From: Acidobacteriota bacterium
GTDB taxonomy: Bacteria > Acidobacteriota > UBA4820 > DSQY01
Direction of reading: 5' to 3'
Length of the DNA stretch: 5,152 bases
NCBI GenBank assembly: GCA_021814085.1
Contig: JAKAJA010000158.1
Coordinates: 1-5,152 of the forward strand
Position numbers and translations under genes: made by a program. Below the pieces are notes generated by a model. That model was given only the letters and a program-made list of their open reading frames with translations, was not told the DNA's origin and searched no databases. Shown here in pieces: positions 1 through 5,152 of this stretch (its first letter is position 1; each line of letters opens with the position of its first letter).

Positions 1-178
1 CATGCTCCCCCCCGCGCCCACTCCCCCCCGGCCTGTCGCTTCGGCTGTTCTCCCCCGGGCCGAGGGACAGATCTTCGCCGAGATCCTCGGGGACGCCGTG
101 CCGGAGCCGCACCCCTGCGTGAAGGAGCCGGGGGTGATGTGTTGCGGGTCGGGGCGCTGCAAAACACTCGGGTTTTAG
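1..178 (+). CDS. Possible C-terminal end of an unidentified Cys-rich protein, cut by the left edge
   Basis: Reading from position 2, an open frame of 58 codons ends at TAG 176-178. It may be the tail of a gene entering from outside the window, since position 1 would be the last base of a preceding codon. An ATG at 2-4 could equally be a start, but nothing upstream is visible. The first 20 or so residues are proline-rich, like a linker. The rest (about codons 21-58) uses G or C at almost every third position, as real genes here do. It carries four cysteines, one as CVKEP and then VMCCGSGRCKTLGF, which suggests a metal or Fe-S site. I do not recognise the family. It runs convergent to the minus-strand operon. 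The C-homopolymer runs at 7-13 and 23-29 and the short length keep confidence low. Confidence 0.35.
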   Translation, partial: MLPPAPTPPRPVASAVLPRAEGQIFAEILGDAVPEPHPCVKEPGVMCCGSGRCKTLGF

Positions 179-231
179 CCTGCAAGCATAGCCCGCCAGT
201 CTCGGGCCACCTGCCACGTCATGCTCTCATC

Positions 232-260
232 AAGAATCCTTCATCAGATCGGCGATTCTT
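232..260. repeat. Hairpin with 7-bp perfect arms
   Basis: AAGAATC (232-238) pairs with GATTCTT (254-260) around a 15-nt loop. It is AT-richer than its surroundings and lies about 55 bp past the possible plus-strand stop. There is no T-tract, so its function is unknown. It could be a transcript-end structure or part of a dispersed repeat. Confidence 0.4.
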
Positions 261-293
261 CTAGGCTGCCCTTCGGGGGAATTGCCCGGGTCT

Positions 294-334
294 TGCTTCG
301 AAGCTTTCCCCGTAGGCAAAGCGTCGAAGAAGCA
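294..334. repeat. Imperfect long inverted repeat
   Basis: The left arm TGCTTCGAAGCTTT (294-307) is complementary to the right arm AAAGCGTCGAAGAAGCA (318-334), except for one mismatch and a 3-nt insertion. The loop is 10 nt (308-317). Short outer complementarity (GCCC near 283-286 with GGGC near 341-344) may extend it. It could fold in RNA from either strand. With no poly-T it is not a classic terminator. Confidence 0.45.
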
Positions 335-338
335 CGGG

Positions 339-360
339 GTGGGCCGCCTCCGGTGCGGCC
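339..360 (+). repeat. GC-rich hairpin, possibly a degenerate REP unit
   Basis: GGCCGC (342-347) and GCGGCC (355-360) form a perfect 6-bp stem around CTCCGGT. The left flank reads GTGGGCCGCCTCC (339-351). This matches the head of the REP unit at 520 (GTGGGAGCCGCCTCC) apart from loss of two bases, but the rest diverges. It may be a decayed third REP or a coincidence of GC-rich sequence. Confidence 0.3.
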
Positions 361-380
361 GCCTCGCCTTCCTCGCATCT

Positions 381-408
381 GGCCCAATCCGGGCGGGATG
401 ACGGTTTA
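381..408. repeat. 28-bp imperfect direct repeat, copy 1
   Basis: This copy begins GGCCCAATCCGGGCGGGATG and ends ACGGTTTA. It matches copy 2 (470-497) at 24 of 28 positions, and all four differences are transitions (C/T, A/G, C/T, T/C). The two starts are 89 bp apart. No inverted-repeat ends or transposase are associated. Origin unknown; possibly a fragment of a dispersed intergenic repeat. Confidence 0.55.
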
Positions 409-469
409 TCGCTTTCATTTCTGCGTGTGGCGAGCTTCAGGATGGTGCAATTAGGCCTTTCGCGCTGCC

Positions 470-497
470 GGTCCGATCCGGGCGGGATGATGGTTCA
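470..497. repeat. 28-bp imperfect direct repeat, copy 2
   Basis: This copy begins GGTCCGATCCGGGCGGGATG and ends ATGGTTCA. It is the partner of 381-408, with the central 15-16 bases (ATCCGGGCGGGATGA) identical. It ends 22 bp before the REP/BIME at 520, so it may belong to the same repeat-accumulating stretch. Confidence 0.55.
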
Positions 498-519
498 CGG
501 GTGCACCCAACCGGGCGTC

Positions 520-592
520 GTGGGAGCCGCCTCCTGGCGGCGAAAGGCCGTCGATGCCAGGCCTGCGATTCGCGACCGGAGGTCGCTCCCAC
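520..592. repeat. REP/BIME-type palindromic element (two inverted REP units)
   Basis: Two REP-like units face each other. Plus-strand unit, 520-545: head GTGGGA, stem GCCGCC, loop TCCT, stem GGCGGC, tail GAAA. Minus-strand unit, 592 to about 568: head GTGGGA, stem GCGACC, loop TCC, stem GGTCGC, tail GAAT. Heads and tails are conserved while two stem positions differ on both sides with pairing kept, which is covariation expected of a real structured element. An inner inverted pair, AGGCC (545-549) and GGCCT (560-564), continues the palindrome. REP elements with GTGGGAGC-like heads are known from proteobacteria and are usually mobilised by RAYT (TnpA-REP) transposases encoded elsewhere. It lies 33 bp beyond the stop of the diguanylate cyclase, the usual 3'-end location, where it may stabilise mRNA ends or aid termination. 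Confidence 0.75.
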
Positions 593-625
593 ACCGACAC
601 CTTCTAGGAGCGTCAGTCGGAAGCC

Positions 626-3600
626 TCAGCCCGTCTCCACGCGGTTGCGTCCACGCTCCTTGGCGCGGTAGAGGGCCCGGTCCGCGGCGGTCACGAGGTC
701 GGCCGCCGTGCCGCCATCCACGGGCCGGCAGGACGCCGCGCCGAAGCTCACCGTCACGGCGGGGGCGGCGGAGGAGCCCGAATGGGGAATCTGCATGGCT
801 CTCAGGCGGAGCCGCAACTCCTCCGCCAGGGCCTTGGCGTCCTGGAGGGCCATGTCCGGGAGGACGATGACGAACTCCTCGCCTCCGTAACGCGCGAGGA
901 GGTCTCCCGCGCGCCTGAGGCCGGACTGGAACGCGAAGGCCACTCGCTGCAGGCAGGAGTCCCCGCTGGGATGGCCGTAGGTGTCGTTGTACGCCTTGAA
1001 GAAATCCACGTCGGCCATGAGGATCGAGATGGTAGCCCCCGTCCTGAAGGCCCGCCGCCACTCGGCGTCCAGGGTGGAATCGAAGTGGCGGCGGTTGGCG
1101 ATCCCCGTCAGGGCGTCCAGGTGGGTCAGTTCGGTGAGGTGGCGGTTGGCGATTTCCAGCTCGCGCCCCCGTTCCTCCAGCGCCCTGTTCGCTTCATCCA
1201 CCTGGCGGGTTCTGTCTTCCAGGGCGACGTTGGCATCGCGGAGCTGGGCCGTCCGTTCTTCGACCTTAGCCACGAGCGTGCGCTCCCGGACCTGCAGCTG
1301 CCGGACGCGCATGCGGTAGCCGCCCCAGGCTGCGGCGGCGGCGATGAAGGCGACGCATAGGTAGAAGGGGACGGTCTGGTAGAACCTGGGCAGGACCCTC
1401 ACCGCGACGCTCGTGCCCGCCTCGTTCCACACGCCGTCTTCGTTGCACGCTCTCATTTCAAAACGATACCTGCCGGGAGGCACATTGGTGTAATAGGCCG
1501 TTCGGCGGCTCCCCGCCTCCACCCAGCCGTCGTCGAATCCCACGAGCCTGTACCTGAAGCGGACCCGCTCGGGTGCCCGCAGGCTCAGGGCTGTATAGCG
1601 GACGTCTACCCCGTGGGTTCCCGCGGGGACCACGGCCGCCCCATGTGCCATTACCGGCTTGCCGTCGGCCAGCAAAGCTTCGACGTTCAGCGGCGGGGGC
1701 ATGGTGTTATAAGGCAGTCGCGTGGGATCGACGGACACCAAGCCGTCGGCGGTGGGGAACCAGAGACGGCCATCCCGCGTGACGCACCCCGCGGGCTGGC
1801 TCCCTCCCATGCACTCGCTGCTCCCCATGCCGTCGGCTTTCCCGAATGCGGTGCACACCACCGCCGTGCGGCGCCCATCGGCAAAATCCTCCAGGTCTTG
1901 GAGGGGAACCTTGAAGAGCCCCTTGTTGCAGCTCATCCAGAGATTGCCCATGCCGTCGGGAAGAATTTGGAACACCACGTCGTCATAGAGCCCATCCCTG
2001 CGTGTGCACGATTTGAGCCTGCCGTCCTTGAAGCGGGCCAAGCCCCCGCCGCTCGTTCCGAACCACAAGCTGCCCGCCTCACTCTCGAAGGCGGAGATGA
2101 CGACGTCGCTGGCCAAGCCGTCGGCGACGACGAAGACCCGGAATTTGTCCCCTTCCAGGAGGGCGAGGCCGCCGGTCGTCCCGACCCAGAGACGGCCCTG
2201 CCGATCCTCGTGGAGGCACCAGACTTCATTGTTCGGGAGCCCGTCCCGGGTGGTCATCATGGAGAATCGGCCCCCCTCAGTGTGCACGAGCCCGCCACCG
2301 TAGGTGCCCGCCCAGAGGCTCCCATCACGCCGCTCCAAGATGTCGACCACGAAGTCGCCGCCGAGACCTTGCGCGGCGCCCAGGTGGCTCCACCGGCCGG
2401 CCGAGTATCGGTCCAGGCCTCCCGCCTCGGTTCCAATCCAGAGGCTGCCGTCCCTCGCCGGGAGCAGCGCGCGGACCGAATCCGCGGGAAGCCCGGAGGC
2501 CTTGCTGAAGGTGGTGAACTTGCCGCCGTAGTACCGGCTGAGGCCCGAACCGCTCGTGCCGATCCAGACCGCGCCGGAGGCATCCTGACAGATGACCCGA
2601 ACGACGTTCCCGGCGAGACCGTCGCGGTCGGAGAAGGTTAGGAACTTTCCCCGCGACAGGCGCACCAGCCCGCTGCCCCAGGTTCCCACCCAGAGACTCC
2701 CCTCGCGGTCCTCAAAGAGGGCGTTCACGGCGTCGTCCGGGAATCCGTTCTTGGTGGCGAGCGTTTCGAAGCGCCCCCCGGTCATCCGGCTGAGGCCGCC
2801 TCCGTTCGTCCCCACCCAGAGGTTCCCATCCTGGTCCTCGCAGAGGGAGCGGATCTCCTTTTTCGACAGGCCACCGTCCTCGCCGACACGGGTGAGGTGC
2901 CCGTCTTTCAACCGGTATAGTCTGCCATCCTTGGTGCCGATCCACACGCTGCCGTCCCTCCCCGCCAGGAGGCTCCACACGTCACTCCCTTTCAGCGGAG
3001 CCGTCTCGGGCGGCACTTCGAAGCGCCCGGCGCGCATCCTGAAAAGGCCGGACCCGCGGGTTCCGATCCAGAGCCCTCCCGAGCCGTCGCGGCAGAGAGT
3101 GCGCAGATCGTTGGTGGGGAGGCCGTCCTTGGTCGTGAATAGGGTGTGGACTCCGGAGTGGATCCGAAGCAGGCCGAGGGACGTGGCGGCCCAGCAGTCG
3201 CCGGCCTTGTCATCCACGATGGACCAGACCCCGCCCCTCAGCTTCGCCTGGTCACCGACCATATCCTCGAAGATGCCATTCTTGCCACGAACGAGATCTC
3301 CGCTCCACGTGCCGACCCAGATATACCCCGCCGAATCGAGGAAGAGCGCCGAGACGGCGTTGTCCCGCATTCCTCTGACGACGGTCTTGTCGAAGACGGT
3401 GAAGGCCGCGCCGTCAAAGCGAACGAGACCCTCCTCGGTGCCGAACCAGAGATACCCGTCGGAGGCTTGAAGAAGCGCGCTCACGGTGTTCTGAGGCAGC
3501 CCCTCCTGGGTCGTCCAGGTCTGCTGCACGTATTGTGTCACGTCCCGTGCGGGATCCAGGGCGGCGGCGGGCAGGCTGGCGAGGAGCGCGGATGATACGA

Positions 3601-3673
3601 GGGCGGACGCCACGACAAGTCGCAGAGAAGACGCCGCGGCCAAGACATGTCGTCCCGGTGATGCCCTCCCCAT
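626..3673 (-). CDS. Two-component-regulator-propeller sensor diguanylate cyclase (GGDEF)
   Basis: Membrane-bound enzyme predicted to make c-di-GMP from two GTP in response to a periplasmic signal. The product is 1015 residues from ATG 3673. Residues 1-38 form a signal peptide (basic n-region, hydrophobic core, AAA near the cleavage site). Residues about 65-650 hold fourteen LWIGT/GGL-type propeller repeats, mostly 42 residues apart, enough for two seven-bladed propellers. The end shows the family's ADG..R / SSEC.GGSQPA / DGRLWFPT pattern. Next come Y_Y_Y (about 693-751), one membrane helix (about 768-786), a coiled coil (about 787-850) and GGDEF (about 853-1013). The active site is GGEEF (930-934), metal-site D888 lies in DVDFFK, and the inhibitory RxxD is at 921-924, so it should be active and product-inhibited. 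There is no histidine kinase or receiver domain. Start: ATG 3673 has GGGGGG six bases upstream and gives a compact signal peptide. ATG 3679, ATG 3691 and GTG 3712 (1028 aa, GAGG ten bases upstream) are alternatives. It follows the glycosyltransferase by 51 nt (12 with GTG). The ligand is unknown. Confidence 0.95.
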   Translation of the reverse strand: MGRASPGRHVLAAASSLRLVVASALVSSALLASLPAAALDPARDVTQYVQQTWTTQEGLPQNTVSALLQASDGYLWFGTEEGLVRFDGAAFTVFDKTVVRGMRDNAVSALFLDSAGYIWVGTWSGDLVRGKNGIFEDMVGDQAKLRGGVWSIVDDKAGDCWAATSLGLLRIHSGVHTLFTTKDGLPTNDLRTLCRDGSGGLWIGTRGSGLFRMRAGRFEVPPETAPLKGSDVWSLLAGRDGSVWIGTKDGRLYRLKDGHLTRVGEDGGLSKKEIRSLCEDQDGNLWVGTNGGGLSRMTGGRFETLATKNGFPDDAVNALFEDREGSLWVGTWGSGLVRLSRGKFLTFSDRDGLAGNVVRVICQDASGAVWIGTSGSGLSRYYGGKFTTFSKASGLPADSVRALLPARDGSLWIGTEAGGLDRYSAGRWSHLGAAQGLGGDFVVDILERRDGSLWAGTYGGGLVHTEGGRFSMMTTRDGLPNNEVWCLHEDRQGRLWVGTTGGLALLEGDKFRVFVVADGLASDVVISAFESEAGSLWFGTSGGGLARFKDGRLKSCTRRDGLYDDVVFQILPDGMGNLWMSCNKGLFKVPLQDLEDFADGRRTAVVCTAFGKADGMGSSECMGGSQPAGCVTRDGRLWFPTADGLVSVDPTRLPYNTMPPPLNVEALLADGKPVMAHGAAVVPAGTHGVDVRYTALSLRAPERVRFRYRLVGFDDGWVEAGSRRTAYYTNVPPGRYRFEMRACNEDGVWNEAGTSVAVRVLPRFYQTVPFYLCVAFIAAAAAWGGYRMRVRQLQVRERTLVAKVEERTAQLRDANVALEDRTRQVDEANRALEERGRELEIANRHLTELTHLDALTGIANRRHFDSTLDAEWRRAFRTGATISILMADVDFFKAYNDTYGHPSGDSCLQRVAFAFQSGLRRAGDLLARYGGEEFVIVLPDMALQDAKALAEELRLRLRAMQIPHSGSSAAPAVTVSFGAASCRPVDGGTAADLVTAADRALYRAKERGRNRVETG

Positions 3674-3679
3674 GGCCAT

Positions 3680-3685
3680 CCCCCC
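3680..3685 (-). promoter_or_regulatory. Probable ribosome binding site for the diguanylate cyclase
   Basis: Minus-strand GGGGGG lies six bases before ATG 3673. It favours that ATG over ATG 3679, which abuts the G-run. A competing site is GAGG at 3726-3723, overlapping the TGA of the upstream gene, ten bases before GTG 3712. If that one is used, translation of the two genes would be coupled. Confidence 0.4.
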
Positions 3686-3724
3686 GAACATTGTGACACA
3701 ACTGGCCGGCACCCTGGGACAGCC

Positions 3725-4774
3725 TCAACGGTTGAGCATCTCCTCGCAGGCGCGAAGGACCGCACCGACGGAGACGCCCTCCAGGCAGGGGGGTTTGCCT
3801 TCCGGAGAGGGCGAGCATTCCTGCCAGAAAGCCTGGCGGCAGGGAGAGCAGGGCAAATCCGCGTAGACCACACGGTATCTGTCATGGGGAAGGTAGGGGG
3901 CCGTCTTGTGCGGTGCACCGGGGCCGAAGAGGGCGACTACCCGTGCCCCCACGGCCGCGGCCACGTGCATGGGCCCCGAGTCGTTTCCCACGAAGAGGGA
4001 CGCCTTCGCGATGACGGCGCCCATGCCCCTCAGGCTCGTCTGGCCCGCGAGGTCCGCGGCCCCGGGACAGACCTCAAGGAACTCCCGATGAACCTCGGCG
4101 TCCGCGGGAGCACCCACCAGGACTGAACGGAGGCCGAACCGCGCTTCGAGCTCTTGCCCCACGGCACCGAACCGCCGCGCGTGCCAAGCCCTGGGCGCCT
4201 TGCTCGCGGCGATGTGGAACACGGCGAAGGGCGAGGTCACACCGGCGCGGGCAAGGGCCTCCTCCGCCTGGTCGTGGTCCTCCGCCGCCAAAGGGAAGGC
4301 GAGCCCTTCGTCCTTCAATTCGATGCCGATGGGTGATAGGACCTTGGCGAACTGGCGCGCGTGGTGTTCGTGCCAGTCGGCCTCCGTGAAACGGACGGCG
4401 TGGGAGAGAAGGAACGCTCGTCGGTCCGTGTCCAGGCCCGCCCGCACGGGGATGCCCGCCAGACGCACGAGGGCCGCCTCGCGGAATCCCTTGGGAAAGA
4501 CAAGGGCCGCCGCGAAGCCTTCCCGCCGGAGTCCCCTGGCCTGGACGATGGTGCCCGCCAGGTCTGTCCCATCGAGGGACAGGACGCCCCGTATGCCGGG
4601 CAGCCCCTCCACGGCAAACCTCACCTGGGGCTTCACGAGGGCGTGGAGCTCGAGGTCGGGCCGGGCCCCGCGAAGGGCCGCGAGGGCCGGGGTGCAGAGG
4701 ATCACGTCCCCCAGCCAGTTGGGCAGACGCAGGAGAACCTTTTCTCCTCGCGGAAGGTCCACGGCAACGCTCAT
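3725..4774 (-). CDS. waaF: Family 9 glycosyltransferase, probable LPS heptosyltransferase II
   Basis: Predicted cytoplasmic, membrane-associated GT-B enzyme that transfers heptose from ADP-heptose to the growing LPS inner core. The length (349 residues) is normal for the family. The N-terminal motif LLRLPNWLGDVILCTPALAALR (residues 14-35) has the NWLGD signature of WaaF-type enzymes, with D23 at the catalytic-base position. The C-terminal donor-binding half shows LVGAPAD (219-225), DLAGQTSL (241-248) and GNDSGPMHVAAA (263-274, with D265 and H270), then ALFGPGAP. Near the end are four cysteines, C309, C312, C320 and C330, a cluster seen in many WaaF-like proteins. ATG 4774 was chosen because it lies two bases after the upstream stop and has AAGGA eight bases before it. 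The frame is open further upstream to 5041, but that would overlap the preceding gene by 265 bases with an Arg/Pro-rich translation lacking family features. WaaC or another GT9 acceptor specificity cannot be excluded. Confidence 0.92.
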   Translation of the reverse strand: MSVAVDLPRGEKVLLRLPNWLGDVILCTPALAALRGARPDLELHALVKPQVRFAVEGLPGIRGVLSLDGTDLAGTIVQARGLRREGFAAALVFPKGFREAALVRLAGIPVRAGLDTDRRAFLLSHAVRFTEADWHEHHARQFAKVLSPIGIELKDEGLAFPLAAEDHDQAEEALARAGVTSPFAVFHIAASKAPRAWHARRFGAVGQELEARFGLRSVLVGAPADAEVHREFLEVCPGAADLAGQTSLRGMGAVIAKASLFVGNDSGPMHVAAAVGARVVALFGPGAPHKTAPYLPHDRYRVVYADLPCSPCRQAFWQECSPSPEGKPPCLEGVSVGAVLRACEEMLNR

Positions 4775-4776
4775 CC

Positions 4777-5152
4777 CTAGTGTCCTTGGGACATGAGCCA
4801 GATGATGATGAGCAGGACTATTCCGGCGAAGGCCGAGGCGAAGAAGATCTTCAGCCACGACCAGGGCTTGTCGCCGTAAAGCTTGCCCGTCTGGCCATTC
4901 ACGGCGAAGGGGTAGACCTTGCCCTTGTACTTGAAGGACCCGATCCAGAGGGGGCAGAGGAGGTGCTTGAAGGTCTGTTCCGAGAGACGCGTCTGCACCC
5001 GCAGGTCGCGCTGCGTGTCGCCGGGCACGTCGCCGGAGCACTTGTCCACCTGGTCCGCCTCCATGTTCTGCTTGGCGATCTGGTAGACCATCTTGAGGGG
5101 CATGTCGGCGTTCAGGATGCCGAAGCCGGAGAGGTACATGGCGCTGTACGGC
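4777..5152 (-). CDS. C-terminal part of a zinc-ribbon-family membrane protein (5' end outside window)
   Basis: 124 codons plus TAG are visible, and the frame is open to the right edge (reading PYSA before the first ATG at 5139), so this is a gene fragment rather than a complete 120-residue protein. The pattern LSGF, then a TFKHLLCPLWIGSFKYKGK stretch, then YPFAVNGQTGKLYGDKPWSW, resembles the C-terminal part of proteins often annotated as TFIIB-type zinc-ribbon or 'primosomal protein N'-like' proteins of unknown function. The zinc ribbon itself would be N-terminal and is not visible. One membrane helix (WLKIFFASAFAGIVLLIIIW, about 20 residues) lies near the C terminus, followed by a tail of about five residues, so the protein is tail-anchored or membrane-ending. 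It is the first visible gene of the minus-strand unit. The family assignment comes from memory of its conserved core and is moderately sure; the function is unknown. Confidence 0.85.
   Translation of the reverse strand, partial: PYSAMYLSGFGILNADMPLKMVYQIAKQNMEADQVDKCSGDVPGDTQRDLRVQTRLSEQTFKHLLCPLWIGSFKYKGKVYPFAVNGQTGKLYGDKPWSWLKIFFASAFAGIVLLIIIWLMSQGH
4783..4787 (-). promoter_or_regulatory. Ribosome binding site of the glycosyltransferase gene
   Basis: Minus-strand AAGGA lies inside the last codons of the upstream gene, eight bases before ATG 4774. The upstream TAG (4779-4777) falls between this site and the start codon. Ribosomes ending on gene 1 could therefore re-initiate directly on gene 2, a translational-coupling arrangement. 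Confidence 0.65.

Larger units (their letters stand above)
179..625. other. Repeat-rich convergent intergenic region without a convincing gene
   Basis: These 447 bp separate the possible plus-strand gene end from the stop of the diguanylate cyclase. Short open frames exist on both strands, but they have low-complexity Arg/Pro-rich translations and no family features. What it does hold is structure: hairpins at 191-207, 232-260, 294-334 and 342-360, a 28-bp direct repeat pair (381-408 and 470-497), and a REP/BIME at 520-592. No hairpin is followed by a T-tract in either direction, so I cannot name an intrinsic terminator. The REP/BIME or Rho may define the 3' end of the operon transcript. Confidence 0.7.

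Noticed and set aside
159..179. AAAAC/GTTTT hairpin overlapping the stop at 178 as a terminator
   Set aside because: The stem is only 5-7 bp, AT-rich with a bulge, overlaps the coding end and is not followed by a T-tract.
230..418. Small open frames on both strands in the intergenic region (62 and 77 codons)
   Set aside because: They overlap each other and the hairpins, are Arg/Pro-rich, and have no family motif or convincing ribosome binding site.
520..592. Intrinsic terminator for the diguanylate cyclase
   Set aside because: The stems are strong but no T-tract follows on the minus strand. The paired head/stem/tail layout fits a REP/BIME better.
179..625. CRISPR array or tRNA in the intergenic region
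   Set aside because: The two 28-bp repeats are imperfect, 89 bp apart and only two in number. No cloverleaf or acceptor CCA pattern was seen.
1613..2641. Long plus-strand open frame (342 codons) opposite the propeller gene
   Set aside because: It is antisense to a well-supported gene. Its openness follows from the GC-rich, repeated LW.GT-coding units on the other strand, and its translation shows no recognisable domain.
2592..3470. Second long plus-strand open frame (292 codons) with repeated SLVPIHTLPS-like segments
   Set aside because: The internal repeats are the complement of the propeller repeats read in another frame. This is a shadow, not a repeat protein.
4775..5041. N-terminal extension of the glycosyltransferase to 5041
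   Set aside because: It would overlap the upstream gene by 265 bases, gives an Arg/Pro-rich translation, and the ATG at 4774 has its own ribosome binding site and family-typical N-terminus.

Overview
The window is GC-rich DNA, consistent with a Gram-negative, LPS-bearing bacterium. It encodes a heptosyltransferase-type enzyme, a signal peptide with a periplasm-type beta-propeller sensor, and c-di-GMP signalling. The gene types (a zinc-ribbon-family membrane protein, a GT9 enzyme and a very large propeller-GGDEF protein) resemble what is common in Acidobacteriota. Xanthomonadaceae-like or other proteobacterial origins are not excluded. This placement is an inference from gene content, not a measurement.

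Layout from right to left, all on the minus strand. (1) 5152-4777: the 3' part of a gene cut by the window edge, ending in one C-terminal membrane helix. (2) 4774-3725: a 349-residue family 9 glycosyltransferase, probably ADP-heptose:LPS heptosyltransferase II. It starts 2 nt after the stop of gene 1. (3) about 3673 (or 3712) to 626: a sensor diguanylate cyclase of about 1015-1028 residues. It has a signal peptide, fourteen propeller repeats (two seven-bladed propellers), a Y_Y_Y domain, one membrane helix, a coiled coil and a GGDEF domain with intact GGEEF and I-site. The three genes look like one transcription unit, with tight spacing between genes 1 and 2 and 12-51 nt between genes 2 and 3.

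At the far left (1-178, plus strand) lies what may be the C-terminal end of a convergent gene, proline-rich and then cysteine-rich. I cannot identify it. The 447-bp convergent intergenic stretch (179-625) holds no convincing gene but is dense in repeats. It contains a REP/BIME element (520-592) made of two inverted, covarying REP units, a 28-bp imperfect direct repeat, and several other hairpins.

How the genes may work together: the heptosyltransferase builds the LPS inner core at the cytoplasmic face of the inner membrane. The propeller protein would sense something in the periplasm and make c-di-GMP in the cytoplasm. Co-transcription would link envelope construction with a surface or lifestyle signal, but this is inferred from gene order only. 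I see no undescribed multi-gene system. The most notable non-coding object is the REP/BIME.
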